64,000 nt of DNA from Agromyces sp. H17E-10 (GCF_022919715.1 NZ_CP095042.1:2914001-2978000); one strand, 5' to 3'; shown: positions 46,358 to 56,769, counted from the stretch's first letter. Program-made: numbers and translations. Notes: generated by a model not told the origin, from the sequence alone.

Positions 46358-47314
46358 TCAGAGCTTGCGCAGCAGCACGCTCGACACGGTGTGGTCGGCG
46401 CTCTTGCGCAGCACGAGCGAGGCCCGCGAGCGCGTCGGCCTGATGTTCTGCAGCAGATTCGGCTCGTTGATCGAGTGCCAGATCTCGCGCGCCCGATGCC
46501 GCGCCTCGTCCTCGGAGAGCGAGGCGTAGCGATGGAAGTACGAGCGCGGGTTCGCGAACGCACCGCGCTGCAGCTTCAGGAACCGCTCTTCGTACCAGCG
46601 GGCGATGTCGCTCGTGCGCGCGTCGACGTAGATCGTGAAGTCGAAGAGGTCGCTGACCGCGAGGCGGTGCCCGGGCCCCGGGGGCTGCAGCACGTTGAGG
46701 CCCTCGACGATGAGCACGTCGGGACGGCGCACCGTGACCTGGGCGTCGGGCACGATGTCGTACGCGAGGTGCGAATAGAAGGGAGCCCGCACCTCGGCTG
46801 CGCCCGCCTTCACCTCGCTCACGAAGCGCAGCAGCGCGCGCCGGTCGTACGACTCTGGGAAGCCCTTGCGGGCCATGAGCCCGCGACGCTCGAGCTCGGC
46901 GTTCGGGAAGAGGAAGCCGTCGGTCGTGACGAGCTCGACCCGGGGGGTGTGCTCCCACCGCGCGAGGAGCTCGCGCAGGAGGCGGGCGATCGTCGACTTG
47001 CCGACCGCGACCGACCCGGCGACGCCGATCACGAACGGCGTCGACTCGAACCGCTCGCGCAGGAACTCGCTCGTCACCTTGTGCAGCGACTTCGTGCCGC
47101 CGACGTACAGGTTCAGCAGGCGGCTGAGTGGCAGGTAGACCTCGGCGACCTCGGTCGGGTCGAGGGGCTCGCCCAGGCCGCGGAGCTTGACGAGCTCGGT
47201 CTCGGCCAGCGGCGACGGCATCGATGGCGCGAGCGCCGCCCAGTCGGAGCGATCGAGTTCGACGAACGGCGAGATCTGTGCGGCATGCGACGACGAGCTC
47301 TGCGGATCCGGCAC
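46358..47314 (-). CDS. coaA: Pantothenate kinase type I
   Basis: First step of CoA synthesis: ATP-dependent phosphorylation of pantothenate. 318 residues. P-loop [12 protein letters not shown] (97-108); [46 protein letters not shown]; the end [21 protein letters not shown] is typical. The GTG at 47314 lies 6 bases after TACACT on the minus strand, so it is leaderless. The reverse frame stays open far upstream across glmS, but that part is a codon-bias artefact. Divergent from glmS with an 84-base shared gap. Confidence 0.96.
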   Translation of the reverse strand: MPDPQSSSSHAAQISPFVELDRSDWAALAPSMPSPLAETELVKLRGLGEPLDPTEVAEVYLPLSRLLNLYVGGTKSLHKVTSEFLRERFESTPFVIGVAGSVAVGKSTIARLLRELLARWEHTPRVELVTTDGFLFPNAELERRGLMARKGFPESYDRRALLRFVSEVKAGAAEVRAPFYSHLAYDIVPDAQVTVRRPDVLIVEGLNVLQPPGPGHRLAVSDLFDFTIYVDARTSDIARWYEERFLKLQRGAFANPRSYFHRYASLSEDEARHRAREIWHSINEPNLLQNIRPTRSRASLVLRKSADHTVSSVLLRKL

Positions 47315-47320
47315 CGTGCC

Positions 47321-47326
47321 AGTGTA
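47321..47326 (-). promoter_or_regulatory. -10 box of coaA
   Basis: TACACT on the minus strand, 6 bases before the GTG start; no -35 visible. Confidence 0.55.
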
Positions 47327-47385
47327 GTGCGGGGGCCGGGTGCACCCGGCCCCCGGCTCCGGGAATTCGCGCAGTCGCCCGCCGG

Positions 47386-47391
47386 TACAAT
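47386..47391 (+). promoter_or_regulatory. -10 box of glmS
   Basis: TACAAT ends 7 bases before the ATG at 47399; no Shine-Dalgarno sequence, hence leaderless. No glmS-type ribozyme lies in the 84-base gap. Confidence 0.6.
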
Positions 47392-47398
47392 CGCCTCC

Positions 47399-49249
47399 AT
47401 GTGTGGAATCGTCGGATACGTCGGAGAGCGCAACAGCCTCGACGTCCTCATGGGCGGCCTGCGTCGCCTCGAATACCGTGGCTACGACTCGGCGGGGGTG
47501 GCGGTCGTCGACGACGACGGCGCCATCGAGACCGCGAAGCGGTCGGGCAAGCTCAAGGTCCTCGCCGACGAGCTCGAGCGCAATCCGCTGCACCGCGGCG
47601 GTACCGGCATCGGCCACACCCGCTGGGCGACCCACGGCGGACCGACGGACCGCAACGCCCACCCGCACCTGGGCGACGAGGGGCGCCTCGCGCTCATCCA
47701 CAACGGCATCATCGAGAACTTCGCCGAGCTGAAGGACGAGCTCCTCGCCGACGGCTACTCGTTCGAGTCGGAGACCGACACCGAGGTCGCGGCCGTGCTG
47801 CTCGGCCGCGAGTACCGCGAGGCGGGCGACCTCCGCACGGCGTTCCGCAACACCGTCTCGCGCCTCGAGGGCGCGTTCACCCTGCTCGCCGTGCATCGCT
47901 CCGAGCCGGGCCTCGTCGTCGGCGCCCGCCGCAACTCTCCGCTCGTGATCGGCCTCGGCGAGGGCGAGAACTTCCTCGGCTCCGACGTCGCCGCCTTCGT
48001 CGAGTTCACGAAGCAGGCGGTCGCGGTCGGCCAGGACCAGATCGTGGCGATCACGGCCGACGAGGTCGTCGTCACCGACTTCGACGGCGCCCCCGTCGAG
48101 GTGGAGGCCTTCGAGGTCGCGTGGGACGCCTCGGCGGCCGAGAAGGGCGGCTGGTCGTCGTTCATGCGCAAGGAGGTGTCGGAGCAGCCCGACGCCGTCG
48201 CCAACACGCTGCGCGGTCGCATCGTCGACGGCACCGTCGTCATCCCCGAGCTCGAGTCGTTCGGTGACGACGAGCTCCGCGGCATCCGGCGCATCACCGT
48301 GATCGCGTGCGGCACCGCCTCGTACGCCGGCATGGTCGCGAAGTACGCGATCGAGCAGTGGGCGCGGGTCCCCGTCGAGGTCGAGCTCAGCCACGAGTTC
48401 CGCTACCGCGAGCCCGTGCTCGACGCCGACACGCTCGTCGTCTCGATCAGCCAGTCGGGCGAGACGATGGACACGCTCATGGCCGTCAAGTACGCCCGCG
48501 AGCAGGGGGCGCGCACGATCTCGGTGTGCAACACGCAGGGTGCGACGATCCCGCGCGAATCCGACGCGGTCGTCTACACGCACGCCGGCCCCGAGGTCGC
48601 GGTCGCCTCGACGAAGGCGTTCGTCGCGCAGATCACGGCGCTCTACCTGTTCGGCCTGCACCTCGCCCGCGTGCGCGGCACGCTCGACGACGCCGCCCTC
48701 GCGGCCCAGCTCGACGAGCTCACGGCGGTGCCCGAGAAGCTCGGCGCCGTGCTCGGCGAGGCCGAGAAGGTCACCCAGCTCGCGCACTGGATGGCCGACA
48801 CCCGCTCGGTGCTGTTCCTCGGCCGCAACGTCGGCTACCCGATCGCGCTCGAGGGTGCGCTGAAGCTCAAGGAGCTCGCGTACATCCATGCCGAGGGCTT
48901 CGCCGCCGGCGAGCTCAAGCACGGGCCGATCGCCCTCATCGAGCCGGGCCAGCCGGTCTTCGTCGTCGTGCCGAGCCCCCGCCACGACGGCAGCCTGCAC
49001 CCGAAGGTCGTCTCGAACATCCAGGAGATCCGCGCACGCGGCGCTCGCGTCATCGCCATCGCCGAGGCGGGCGACGCCGCGGTGCTGCCGTTCGCCGACG
49101 AGGTGGTGCGCATCCCGCTCGCCGCTCCGCTGTTCGAACCGCTCCTCGCGGTCGTGCCCCTGCAGATCTTCGCGATGGAGCTCTCGCAGGCGAAGGGCCT
49201 CGACGTCGACCAGCCGCGCAACCTCGCCAAGTCGGTGACGGTCGAGTGA
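47399..49249 (+). CDS. glmS: Glutamine-fructose-6-phosphate aminotransferase (isomerising)
   Basis: Makes glucosamine-6-phosphate from fructose-6-phosphate and glutamine. 616 residues. C2 (after Met) is the glutaminase nucleophile: [29 protein letters not shown] and NGIIENF are amidotransferase motifs. Two SIS domains follow ([28 protein letters not shown]). The end is LAKSVTVE as in the family. The start is fixed by Cys2 and by the leaderless promoter. Heads the unit glmS-acpS-alr-tsaE. Confidence 0.97.
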   Translation: MCGIVGYVGERNSLDVLMGGLRRLEYRGYDSAGVAVVDDDGAIETAKRSGKLKVLADELERNPLHRGGTGIGHTRWATHGGPTDRNAHPHLGDEGRLALIHNGIIENFAELKDELLADGYSFESETDTEVAAVLLGREYREAGDLRTAFRNTVSRLEGAFTLLAVHRSEPGLVVGARRNSPLVIGLGEGENFLGSDVAAFVEFTKQAVAVGQDQIVAITADEVVVTDFDGAPVEVEAFEVAWDASAAEKGGWSSFMRKEVSEQPDAVANTLRGRIVDGTVVIPELESFGDDELRGIRRITVIACGTASYAGMVAKYAIEQWARVPVEVELSHEFRYREPVLDADTLVVSISQSGETMDTLMAVKYAREQGARTISVCNTQGATIPRESDAVVYTHAGPEVAVASTKAFVAQITALYLFGLHLARVRGTLDDAALAAQLDELTAVPEKLGAVLGEAEKVTQLAHWMADTRSVLFLGRNVGYPIALEGALKLKELAYIHAEGFAAGELKHGPIALIEPGQPVFVVVPSPRHDGSLHPKVVSNIQEIRARGARVIAIAEAGDAAVLPFADEVVRIPLAAPLFEPLLAVVPLQIFAMELSQAKGLDVDQPRNLAKSVTVE

Positions 49250-49268
49250 CCGAGAGCGCGGGGGTCGC

Positions 49269-49631
49269 GTGATCGCCGGCATCGGCATCGACGTCGTGGA
49301 CATCGAGCGCTTCGAGCGCTCGATCGCCCGCACCCCCGCGCTCGTCGAGCGCCTGTTCGCCGAGAGCGAACGCGGTCGCCCGCCGCGCTCGCTCGCGGCC
49401 CGTTTCGCCGCCAAGGAGGCGCTCATCAAGGCACTCGGGGGCCACGCGGTCATCCGCTGGCACGACATGCGCATCATCCAGGACGCCGACGGCAATCCCG
49501 ACTTCGCACTGTCCGGCGCGCTCGCCGAGCACGTCGCCGCGCTCGGCATCGACCGGGTGCACCTGTCGATGAGCCACGACGCCGGCATCGCGAGCGCGTT
49601 CGTCGTGCTCGAGGCGGTGGGCGGCCGATGA
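49269..49631 (+). CDS. acpS: Holo-[acyl-carrier-protein] synthase
   Basis: Transfers 4'-phosphopantetheine from CoA to acyl carrier protein. 120 residues, GTG start. Mg ligands D8 ([10 protein letters not shown]) and E50 ([13 protein letters not shown]); HLSMSHD near the end. Lies 19 bases after glmS and overlaps alr by 4 bases. Confidence 0.95.
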   Translation: MIAGIGIDVVDIERFERSIARTPALVERLFAESERGRPPRSLAARFAAKEALIKALGGHAVIRWHDMRIIQDADGNPDFALSGALAEHVAALGIDRVHLSMSHDAGIASAFVVLEAVGGR

Positions 49632-50809
49632 GCGACCAGAACGGGCAGGATGCCGCTGCGCCGGCGTTCCGCGAGGCGCTGATCGACCTCGACGCCGTCG
49701 TGCACAACGTGCGCACCGTCGCCGAGCGCGTCGCACCGGCCGAGATCATCGCCGTCGTCAAGGCCGACGCCTACGGGCACGGCGCCGTCGCGACGGCGCG
49801 GGCCGCCCTCGCCGCGGGCGCCACGAGGCTCGGCGTCGCCGACCTCGACGAGGCGTTCGAACTGCGCGACGCGGGCATCGACGCGCCCGTCGTCGCGTGG
49901 CTGCACGACCCCGGCGCCGACTTCGCCGCGGCGGTCGCCGCCGACGTCGAGCTCGGCGTCTCGAGCCGCGCCCAACTCGACGAGATCGCATCGGCGGCCG
50001 CCGGAGCAGCCGCCCGCGTGCACCTCAAGATCGACACCGGGCTCAGCCGCAACGGCGTGCCGGCCACCGAGTGGCCCGCGGTCGTCGCCCGGGCGGTCGA
50101 GCTCGAGCGGGCGGAGCGCATCGGCGTGGTCGGCATCTTCAGTCACTTCGCGAACACGTCGCGCGAGGTCGACGCCGACCAGCTCGCCGCGTTCGAGCGG
50201 GCGCTCGCGATCGCCGAGCAGGCCGGCCTCACGGGGCGCCTGCGCCACATCGCGTCGAGCGAGCAGGCGTTGCGCGACCCGTCGTCGCGCTACGACGCCG
50301 TGCGCATCGGCATCGGCCTGTACGGCCTCACCCCGTTCGGCGACGGCACGACCTCGGCCGACCTCGGGCTCACCCCGGCGATGACCCTGCGGGCGCGGGT
50401 CGCCGCGGTCCGCCGGGTCGACGCCGGCGCCGGAGCGTCGTACGGCCACATCTGGCACGCCAACGCCGAGACGACGCTCGCGCTCGTGCCGCTCGGCTAC
50501 GCCGACGGCATCCCGCGGCAGGCCTCGGGGCAGGGCGCCGAGGTGCTCATCGGCGGGCGTCGCCGCCCCGTGGTCGGCCGTGTCGCGATGGACCAGTTCA
50601 TCGTCGACGCCGGCGACGCACCGGTCGCGGTGGGCGACGAGGTCGTCGTGTTCGGCGACCCGGCGACGGGCGCCCCGACCGCCGACGAATGGGGGGCCGC
50701 GGCCGGCACGATCGGCTACGAGATCGTCACCCGCATCGGCCCGCGCGTGCCCCGGCGCTACACGGGCGGCCCGCGCACGGTGCCGTGGCCCGAGGCCGAA
50801 GACCTGTGA
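49628..50809 (+). CDS. alr: Alanine racemase
   Basis: PLP enzyme supplying D-alanine for peptidoglycan. 393 residues. PLP lysine K45 in [11 protein letters not shown]; catalytic Y272 in [20 protein letters not shown] and FSHFANTS are conserved. The C-terminal domain has LVPLGYADG and [13 protein letters not shown] overlap with acpS and GTGA overlap with tsaE. Confidence 0.97.
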   Translation: MSDQNGQDAAAPAFREALIDLDAVVHNVRTVAERVAPAEIIAVVKADAYGHGAVATARAALAAGATRLGVADLDEAFELRDAGIDAPVVAWLHDPGADFAAAVAADVELGVSSRAQLDEIASAAAGAAARVHLKIDTGLSRNGVPATEWPAVVARAVELERAERIGVVGIFSHFANTSREVDADQLAAFERALAIAEQAGLTGRLRHIASSEQALRDPSSRYDAVRIGIGLYGLTPFGDGTTSADLGLTPAMTLRARVAAVRRVDAGAGASYGHIWHANAETTLALVPLGYADGIPRQASGQGAEVLIGGRRRPVVGRVAMDQFIVDAGDAPVAVGDEVVVFGDPATGAPTADEWGAAAGTIGYEIVTRIGPRVPRRYTGGPRTVPWPEAEDL

Positions 50810-51342
50810 GCCGTTCGTTCGAGATCCCCGACGCCGACGCCATGGAGGCGTTCGGCCGGCGACTCGGCGCAGCGCTCAGCGCCGGCGACCTCGTCGTGCT
50901 CACCGGCCCGCTCGGCGCGGGCAAGACGACGCTCACGCGCGGCATCGGTGCCGGCCTCGGCGTGCGCGGTCCCGTGCAGAGCCCGACCTTCGTGCTCGCC
51001 CGCACGCACCCGAGCCTCGGCGACGGTCCGCCGCTCGTGCACGTCGACGCCTACCGGCTCGGCAGTGCGGAGCTCGTCGACGACCTCGACCTCGACTTCG
51101 CGCGGTCGGTCGTCGTCGTCGAGTGGGGCGCCGGCCTCGTCGAGGAGGCGGGCGACGCCTGGCTCGAGATCGTGATCGAGCGACCGACGGGGGCGAGTGC
51201 GGCGAGCGACGCAGGCCCCGACGGTCCGGGCGCCCCCGAGGCGGGCGACCCCGGGGCATCCGACCTCGACGGCGACGAGCCGCGCACGGTGACGCTCACC
51301 GGTCCGTTGCTGGCACGGGTGGGCGACGCGCTCGACGACTGA
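50806..51342 (+). CDS. tsaE: tRNA t6A biosynthesis ATPase TsaE
   Basis: P-loop ATPase that works with TsaB-TsaD in t6A37 synthesis. 178 residues, GTG at 50806 overlapping the alr stop. Walker [10 protein letters not shown] (34-42), SPTFVL (59-64 region) and VEWGAGLV (Walker B-like) are present. A Gly/Asp/Pro insertion of about 30 residues after IERPTGAS is not part of the normal fold. Followed 43 bases later by tsaB with its own promoter. Confidence 0.93.
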   Translation: MSRSFEIPDADAMEAFGRRLGAALSAGDLVVLTGPLGAGKTTLTRGIGAGLGVRGPVQSPTFVLARTHPSLGDGPPLVHVDAYRLGSAELVDDLDLDFARSVVVVEWGAGLVEEAGDAWLEIVIERPTGASAASDAGPDGPGAPEAGDPGASDLDGDEPRTVTLTGPLLARVGDALDD

Positions 51343-51373
51343 ACCGGCGGCCTGGGGGCGTCCGATTCCGAAT

Positions 51374-51379
51374 TAGGCT
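51374..51379 (+). promoter_or_regulatory. -10 box of tsaB
   Basis: TAGGCT ends 6 bases before the ATG at 51386; leaderless. Confidence 0.55.
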
Positions 51380-51385
51380 TGGAAC

Positions 51386-52021
51386 ATGCTGCTGGCGATC
51401 GACACCTCGACGGGCACGAGCGTCGCCATCGTCGACCGCGACCGCGCGACCGGCGACCTGCGAACGCTCGCCGAGACCGGCACCGACGACACCATGCGGC
51501 ACGCCGAGGTGATCGGCGGATTCATCCGCGACGCCCTCGCCACCGCGGGCATCGACCCCGCGAGCCTCTCCGGCGTCGCGGGCGGCATGGGTCCCGGCCC
51601 GTTCACGGGCCTGCGCGTCGGCATCGCCGCGGCGCACGCGTTCGCCCTCGGCATCGACCGCCCGTTCGTGCCGGTGCCGAGCCACGACGCGATCGCCTGG
51701 AGCCGCTACACCGCGGGCGAGACCGGTCCGCTGCAGGTCGTCACCGACGCGAGGCGGCGCGAGTTCGCGATCTCGGAGTACGACGGACTCGACGCCGACG
51801 GCCTGCCCGTGCGGCTGTCCGGCCCAGGGCTGGTGCCGCGCGACGCACTGCCCGACCCGGTCGGCGCGCGCTTCGAAGCGACGATCGTCTCGGCCGCCGC
51901 GGTCGGCCTCGTCGCCGAGCTCGCCTTCGCCGCCGGCCGGCTGCCGCTCACCGACGACGCGCCGCTCTACCTGCGCGCCCCCGACGTGACCCCTTCGGCA
52001 GGCAAGCGGGTGCTCCGGTGA
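51386..52021 (+). CDS. tsaB: tRNA t6A biosynthesis protein TsaB
   Basis: Inactive paralog and partner of TsaD, 211 residues. [19 protein letters not shown] (actin-like first strand) and [22 protein letters not shown] are signatures. The GTGA overlap with rimI indicates one transcript tsaB-rimI-tsaD. Confidence 0.95.
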   Translation: MLLAIDTSTGTSVAIVDRDRATGDLRTLAETGTDDTMRHAEVIGGFIRDALATAGIDPASLSGVAGGMGPGPFTGLRVGIAAAHAFALGIDRPFVPVPSHDAIAWSRYTAGETGPLQVVTDARRREFAISEYDGLDADGLPVRLSGPGLVPRDALPDPVGARFEATIVSAAAVGLVAELAFAAGRLPLTDDAPLYLRAPDVTPSAGKRVLR

Positions 52022-52545
52022 GCGTGTTCATGCGTCGGGCGAAGCCGGCCGACCTCGAGGCCGTCATGCAGCTCGAGCGGGCGACGTTCACCGACGACGC
52101 CTGGCCCGAGGAGGCCATGCGGCGCGAGATCGAGAGCCCGCACGGCTACTACCTCGTCGCCGTCGACGACGAGCACGACGAGGATGCCGCGTGGCCGCCG
52201 CTGCTCGGCTACGCCGGGCTGCTCGCCCCGTCGGGCGGCGACCAGGGCGACATCCAGACCATCGCGATCGACCCCGCCGCGCGCGGCATGGGGCTCGGCC
52301 GCGGCCTCATGCACGCGCTCATCACCGAGTCGCGCCGCCGGGGCATCGCGCAGCTCTTCCTCGAGGTGCGGGCCGACAACCCGATCGCCCGGTCCCTCTA
52401 CGACTCGCTCGGGTTCGTCGAGATCGGGGTGCGGCCCCGCTACTACCGAAACGGGGTCGACGCCGTGCTCATGCGGCTCGACGTGCCGCCGGCGGTGACC
52501 CGGCCGGCCGCCGACGGGCCCGGGCCGATCGGAGGCAACCGATGA
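52018..52545 (+). CDS. rimI: Ribosomal protein alanine N-acetyltransferase-type GNAT
   Basis: GNAT-fold acetyltransferase, 175 residues. Acetyl-CoA loop [11 protein letters not shown] after the strand [34 protein letters not shown] and [14 protein letters not shown] match RimI, whose known target is the S18 N-terminus. GTG at 52018 is chosen for the GTGA overlap; GTG 52024 and ATG 52030 are alternatives. In actinobacteria rimI is usually placed between tsaB and tsaD as here. Confidence 0.93.
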   Translation: MSVFMRRAKPADLEAVMQLERATFTDDAWPEEAMRREIESPHGYYLVAVDDEHDEDAAWPPLLGYAGLLAPSGGDQGDIQTIAIDPAARGMGLGRGLMHALITESRRRGIAQLFLEVRADNPIARSLYDSLGFVEIGVRPRYYRNGVDAVLMRLDVPPAVTRPAADGPGPIGGNR

Positions 52546-53597
52546 ACACCGACGCACCGCTCATCCTCGGCATCGAGACCTCGTGCGACGAGACCGGCGT
52601 CGGCATCGTGCGGGGCCAGACCCTGCTGGCCAACGTCATCGCCTCGTCGATGGAGGAGCACGCCCGATACGGCGGCGTCGTGCCAGAGGTGGCCGCGCGG
52701 GCGCACCTCGAGGCGCTCGGCCCGACGATCCGGGCGGCGCTCGCCGAGGCATCCGTCTCGCTCGACGACCTCGACGGGGTGGCCGTGACGAGCGGTCCGG
52801 GGCTCGCCGGGGCGCTCATGGTCGGGGTCGGCGCCGCCAAGGCGCTCGCGCTGTCGAAGGGCCTGCCGATCTACGCGGTCAACCACCTCGTCGGGCACGT
52901 CGGCGCCGACCTGCTCGACGCGGCCGACCCGCTCGAGACGCCCACCGTGGCGCTCCTCGTCTCGGGCGGGCACACCTCGCTGCTGCTCGTGCGCGATCTC
53001 GTCTCGGACGTCGAACTGCTGGGCGAGACGATCGACGACGCGGCCGGCGAGGCGTTCGACAAGGTCGCCCGCGTGCTCGGCCTGCCCTACCCGGGCGGAC
53101 CCGAGATCGACCGCGCGGCCGTCGGCGGCGACCCGAACGCGATCCGCTTCCCGCGCGGGCTCACCCGGCCGAAAGACCTGGTCGCCCACCGCTGGGACTT
53201 CAGCTTCTCCGGCCTGAAGACCGCCGTCGCGCGATGGGTCGAGCAGCGCGAGGCCGCAGGCTCGCCCGTGCCGACGGCCGACGTGGCCGCGAGCTTCCGC
53301 GAGGCGGTCGTCGACGTGCTCGTCTCCAAGGCGGTCGACGCGTGCACCGAGCTCGGCGTGCCGAGGCTGCTGCTCGGGGGCGGCGTCATCGCGAACGCGA
53401 GGCTGCGCGAGGTCGCGACCGAGCGGGCGGATGCCGCCGGCATCGCGCTGCGCATTCCGCCGTTGTCGCTCTGCACCGACAACGGCGCGATGATCGCGGC
53501 GCTCGGTGCCCAGCTCGTGATGGCGGGACATGCTCCGTCCGAGCTCGGATTCGGCGCCGACTCGACGCTGCCCGTCACCGAGATCCAGGTCGTCTGA
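52542..53597 (+). CDS. tsaD: tRNA N6-adenosine threonylcarbamoyltransferase TsaD
   Basis: Transfers threonylcarbamoyl to A37 of ANN-decoding tRNAs. 351 residues. [14 protein letters not shown] start, metal-binding H115 and H119 in [21 protein letters not shown] nucleotide loop, and CTDNGAMIA near the end. ATGA overlap with rimI. Last of the t6A genes here. Confidence 0.96.
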   Translation: MNTDAPLILGIETSCDETGVGIVRGQTLLANVIASSMEEHARYGGVVPEVAARAHLEALGPTIRAALAEASVSLDDLDGVAVTSGPGLAGALMVGVGAAKALALSKGLPIYAVNHLVGHVGADLLDAADPLETPTVALLVSGGHTSLLLVRDLVSDVELLGETIDDAAGEAFDKVARVLGLPYPGGPEIDRAAVGGDPNAIRFPRGLTRPKDLVAHRWDFSFSGLKTAVARWVEQREAAGSPVPTADVAASFREAVVDVLVSKAVDACTELGVPRLLLGGGVIANARLREVATERADAAGIALRIPPLSLCTDNGAMIAALGAQLVMAGHAPSELGFGADSTLPVTEIQVV

Positions 53598-53733
53598 CGC
53601 AAGAATCCTGTGCGCGAGGGTGCTCCCGCGATAGTGTGGGGGCGAAAACACCGGGTCGTCGACATCGATCGCGCCCCGAGCGCCTGCCGCACCGGCAGCA
53701 GCGCATCACACACAGCATCGAGGGGAACCAACC

Positions 53734-54126
53734 GTGACCGACCCGAACCTTCCCGAGCAGCCCGCCTCCCAGCCGGCTCCGCCTGCTCCCGAGGCTCCTG
53801 CCGCTCCTGCCGCACCCGCCTACGGCGCGCCCGCAGCGCCCGCTGCACCGGCCTACGCCGCCCCGGCCTACTCGGCCCCGGCGAGCTCGAAGACCAACGT
53901 GCTCGCGATCGTCTCGCTCGTCTCGGCCTTCTTCATCTCCCTCGTCGCCGTCATCACGGGCCACATCGCGCTCAGCCAGATCAAGAAGACCGGTGAGCAG
54001 GGTCGCGGCCTCGCCATCGCCGGCCTCATCATCGGCTACGTCGGCCTCGTCGTGGGCCTGATCTGGATCGTGTTCGCGATCATCATCGCCGGCGTCGCCG
54101 CGTCGCAGGGCTACAGCACGTACTGA
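53734..54126 (+). CDS. DUF4190-type membrane protein, copy 1
   Basis: 130 residues. Pro/Ala-rich N-terminus with repeated AYGAPAAPAAPAYAAP-like units (1-52), then two membrane segments joined by the conserved GHIALSQIKKTGEQGRGLAIAGLIIGY, the DUF4190 hallmark. Function unknown. A TAGTGT -10-like box is at 53632-53637. First of three similar genes in tandem. Confidence 0.8.
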   Translation: MTDPNLPEQPASQPAPPAPEAPAAPAAPAYGAPAAPAAPAYAAPAYSAPASSKTNVLAIVSLVSAFFISLVAVITGHIALSQIKKTGEQGRGLAIAGLIIGYVGLVVGLIWIVFAIIIAGVAASQGYSTY

Positions 54127-54163
54127 ATCCCATCGGCCCTGTCGCGAATCTGAGGGGGAAGAA

Positions 54164-54868
54164 ATGACTGATCCGAGAAATCCCGACGAGACGCCCGAGA
54201 CCCCCGAGGTCCCCGGCGCCCCCGTCGAGCCCGAGGTGCCGAGCGTGCCCGAACCCGACCTTCCTGCTCCGGCGGAACCGGGCGTGCCCGGCGAGCCCGA
54301 GCCGGTCGTGCCGGTCGATGCGTCAGCGTCGGGGCCCGAGGTGCCCGAGGTGCCGAGCGCACCCGAGCCCCCGGCCGCCCCCGAACCGCCCGCGCCGCCT
54401 GCACCCCCGGCGCCCCCGGCGCCGCCCGCGTACGGCACGCCCGGTGCGACGCCGCCGGCATACGGTTCGGCGACCCCGCCGCCTCCGCCCGCGCCGAACG
54501 CGTACGGTGCGCCCGCGGCGCAGCCCGCGTACGGTGCGCCCGGCTACGCGGCACCGGCCTACGGTGCGGCTCCCGCGAAGAAGACGCCGGTGTTCAGCCT
54601 CATCTCGCTGATCGCCGGCATCGTGGGCCTCGTCGGCTTCGCCGTCGTGTTCCTGCCGTTCATCGGCGGCGTGCTGCAGCTGTTCATCCCGGCTGCGGCG
54701 GTGGTGCTCGGCTTCATCGGCAAGAGCAAGGAGCCGCAGGCGAAGGGCATGTGGCTGACCGGCATCATCCTCGGGTTCGTCGGCATCGGCATCGCGCTGC
54801 TGTCGTTCGTGCTCTGGGGCGTGCTCTTCTCGACGGCGGACTACTACTCGCCGTCGTACGACTACTGA
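54164..54868 (+). CDS. DUF4190-like membrane protein, copy 2 (long Pro-rich N-terminus)
   Basis: 234 residues. Residues 1-140 are Pro/Glu/Ala-rich, with PEVP repeats and then AYG(A/T)P units like copy 1. Two or three hydrophobic segments follow, with a short GKSKEPQAKGMWLTGIILGF linker equivalent to the copy 1 linker. The tail is Tyr-rich (SPSYDY). ATG behind GGGGGAAG. Eight bases before the third copy. Confidence 0.78.
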   Translation: MTDPRNPDETPETPEVPGAPVEPEVPSVPEPDLPAPAEPGVPGEPEPVVPVDASASGPEVPEVPSAPEPPAAPEPPAPPAPPAPPAPPAYGTPGATPPAYGSATPPPPPAPNAYGAPAAQPAYGAPGYAAPAYGAAPAKKTPVFSLISLIAGIVGLVGFAVVFLPFIGGVLQLFIPAAAVVLGFIGKSKEPQAKGMWLTGIILGFVGIGIALLSFVLWGVLFSTADYYSPSYDY

Positions 54869-54876
54869 GCGACGAG

Positions 54877-55425
54877 ATGACGGAACGTGAGGGGGCTTCG
54901 CCTGACGGCGAGGCCCCCGACCGTCTGCCCCGGCGCGACGACGGGCCGGTCGACCCGCTCGCGCCCTACCGGCCGGCCGAACCCACCTTCCGCGCCGACC
55001 CCGCCGTGCGCGAACCCGAGCCCGCCGTGCGCGAGCCCGCCGCGCTCGAGCCCGACCAGCGCGAGTTCGACGTGCCCGTCGACACCGACCAGCTGCGCCG
55101 CATCTCGACGGGGCAGCTGCTCATCGTGCACCGCGCCGGCTTCGACGCCGCCGAGGCGATCGAAGAGGAGGAGGAGCAGCAGCGCCGGGCGTTCAGCTGG
55201 GTCTCCGCCGTCACGGGCGTGATCGGTGCCGCGGCGTCGCTCTTCGTCGGCTGGATGCTGCCCCTGTCGATCGCCGCGATCGTGTTCGGCGTGCTCGGCC
55301 TGCGCCGCGAGGAGCACGGCCGCGCCCTCGCGTTCACCGGCATCGGCACGGGCCTGGCCGGACTCGTGTTCTCAGCCGTCTGGATCGGCTACTACGCGAT
55401 CGTGTTCGGGGCGCTCCCGGTCTGA
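54877..55425 (+). CDS. DUF4190-like membrane protein, copy 3
   Basis: 182 residues from the ATG at 54877. Residues 1-90 are charged and Pro-rich (EPAVREPAALEPDQREFDVP). Two membrane segments in the C-terminal half are joined by LGLRREEHGRALAFTGIGTGL, again the DUF4190 linker. The lack of a Tyr-rich N-terminus sets it apart from copies 1 and 2. Likely co-transcribed with copy 2. Confidence 0.75.
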   Translation: MTEREGASPDGEAPDRLPRRDDGPVDPLAPYRPAEPTFRADPAVREPEPAVREPAALEPDQREFDVPVDTDQLRRISTGQLLIVHRAGFDAAEAIEEEEEQQRRAFSWVSAVTGVIGAAASLFVGWMLPLSIAAIVFGVLGLRREEHGRALAFTGIGTGLAGLVFSAVWIGYYAIVFGALPV

Positions 55426-55426
55426 G

Positions 55427-55476
55427 GGTTTCGAGCCGCGTCCTCCTTGGGCGGTTTCGAGACGCGTCCTCCTTCG
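55427..55476 (+). repeat. Two tandem REP-like units
   Basis: Units at 55427-55450 and 55453-55476 agree at 22 of 24 bases, beginning GGTTTCGAG. A partly complementary tail (CTCCTCAACC) follows to 55496. They fill the gap between two convergent genes and share the head sequence with the S10 leader element. Confidence 0.65.
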
Positions 55477-55487
55477 TCGGGCGCTCC

Positions 55488-56687
55488 TCAACCCGCGGTG
55501 GCGAGCCGCTCGACGAGCAGCGCCACATGACGGCCCTGCTCACGGGTGAGCACGATCGTCGCGCGCTCGGCGCCCTTGAGCTTCAGCCGGGTGCGCAGCG
55601 CCGCCGGGTCGACGTCGACGCCGCGCTTCTTGATCTCGACGGTGCCGACGCCGCGTGCCTGCAGCGCCTGACGCAGTCCGCGCTCGTCGGCTGGCAGCCG
55701 TTCGAGCACCCGGAAGCCCCGGGCGAACGGTGAATCGATGGCGGTGTCGGCCGTGAGGTAGGCGATGCCGGAGCTCAGCATCCAGGCACCGTTCGCCCGG
55801 GCGAGGTCGCCGATGAGCCGTGCCCGGATGACCGCGCCGTCGGGCTCGTAGAGGAAGTCGCCGAGCGGCCCGTCGGGTGCGTCCTCGCTGTCAGCGGGGG
55901 CGACGAGCTCGTACGCGGCCTCGCCGCGGATGACGAGCGCCGAGCGCCCGATGCCGGGGCGTGCGAGGGCACCGAGCCAGACGCCGAGCTCGACGACGTC
56001 GCCGTCGACCGAGACCCACTGCGCCTCGGCGCCCGCCGGAATCACGTCGCGATCGGTGCCGGGGCCGAGCTTCACGCCCACCGCCATCCGGTCGGCGAGC
56101 CCGAACGCGAAGTCGAGGCTCGGCGAATACGCCGAGGCATCCGCGATGCGCGTCGTCGTGCCGCCCGCGGTCGTGCGCCGCGCCGGGTCGAGCCAGGCGC
56201 CGTCGATGCCGCCGAGCGCGACGTCCTCCGCGCGCGAGTGCAGCACCTGCGCGTGCGGGAACGGCGTGAGGTTGTACGCCGCGATCGCCGCGGTGACCTC
56301 GTCGGCGTCGGCCGCCGTGACCTCGAGGTCGATCGCGGCCATCGCGAGGGCGTCGCCGCCGATGCCGCAGCCGAGGTCGGCGACGTGGCGGACGCCCGCC
56401 CGCGAGAACCGTCCGGCGTGCAGGGCGGCGACCTGCAGGCGGGTCGCCTGCTCGAGGCCGGCCTCGGTGAACAGCATGCGGTCGGCGAACGGCCCGAACT
56501 TGGATGCGGCCTTCGCGCGCAGCTTCGACTGGGTGAGCACGGCCGCGACGAGCCCGGCGTCGTGGCCCCGCCGGCGGAGCTCGGCGACCGTCTTGACGAT
56601 GTCGGCCTTCGAGTCCCACGCGGGCAGGGCGTCGAGCAGCCGCAGGCCTTCGGGGGAGAGCAGTGCGACGAGGTCGGAGCGTTCCAC
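55488..56687 (-). CDS. SAM-dependent methyltransferase with C-terminal THUMP-like domain
   Basis: 399 residues on the minus strand. SAM motif I VADLGCGIGGDALAMA (about 102-116), an acidic strand end VTAADADE, and WLDPARR as motif IV (N/DPP-like) in the catalytic position. The last 70 residues (VEIKKRGVDVDPAALRTRLKLKG) match the THUMP-like domain seen at the end of this family. An RNA or nucleotide substrate is inferred; target not known. GTG start at 56687 with a TATAGC box 8 bases upstream on its strand. Confidence 0.85.
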   Translation of the reverse strand: MERSDLVALLSPEGLRLLDALPAWDSKADIVKTVAELRRRGHDAGLVAAVLTQSKLRAKAASKFGPFADRMLFTEAGLEQATRLQVAALHAGRFSRAGVRHVADLGCGIGGDALAMAAIDLEVTAADADEVTAAIAAYNLTPFPHAQVLHSRAEDVALGGIDGAWLDPARRTTAGGTTTRIADASAYSPSLDFAFGLADRMAVGVKLGPGTDRDVIPAGAEAQWVSVDGDVVELGVWLGALARPGIGRSALVIRGEAAYELVAPADSEDAPDGPLGDFLYEPDGAVIRARLIGDLARANGAWMLSSGIAYLTADTAIDSPFARGFRVLERLPADERGLRQALQARGVGTVEIKKRGVDVDPAALRTRLKLKGAERATIVLTREQGRHVALLVERLATAG

Positions 56688-56742
56688 CCCAGAACGCTAT
56701 ATCACCGGCGCATCCGCCGCTGTTCGCCAGACGTGAACGACG

Positions 56743-56769
56743 TTGGCACTCACGTTGCACGAGTGCCAG
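56743..56769 (+). promoter_or_regulatory. CIRCE operator 1 (HrcA site) upstream of groES
   Basis: TTGGCACTC, 9 bases, GAGTGCCAG: eight of nine arm positions pair. The predicted -35 (TTGCAC, 56755-56760) lies inside it. Confidence 0.9.

Noticed and set aside
47315..47398. glmS ribozyme in the glmS leader
   Set aside because: Only 84 bases separate coaA and glmS, the transcript appears leaderless, and the ribozyme core is not seen.
47315..50458. Minus-strand frame continuing upstream of coaA over glmS, acpS and alr
   Set aside because: Pantothenate kinase similarity begins only near 47314, where a -10 box and GTG start lie; the rest is opposite well-identified genes.
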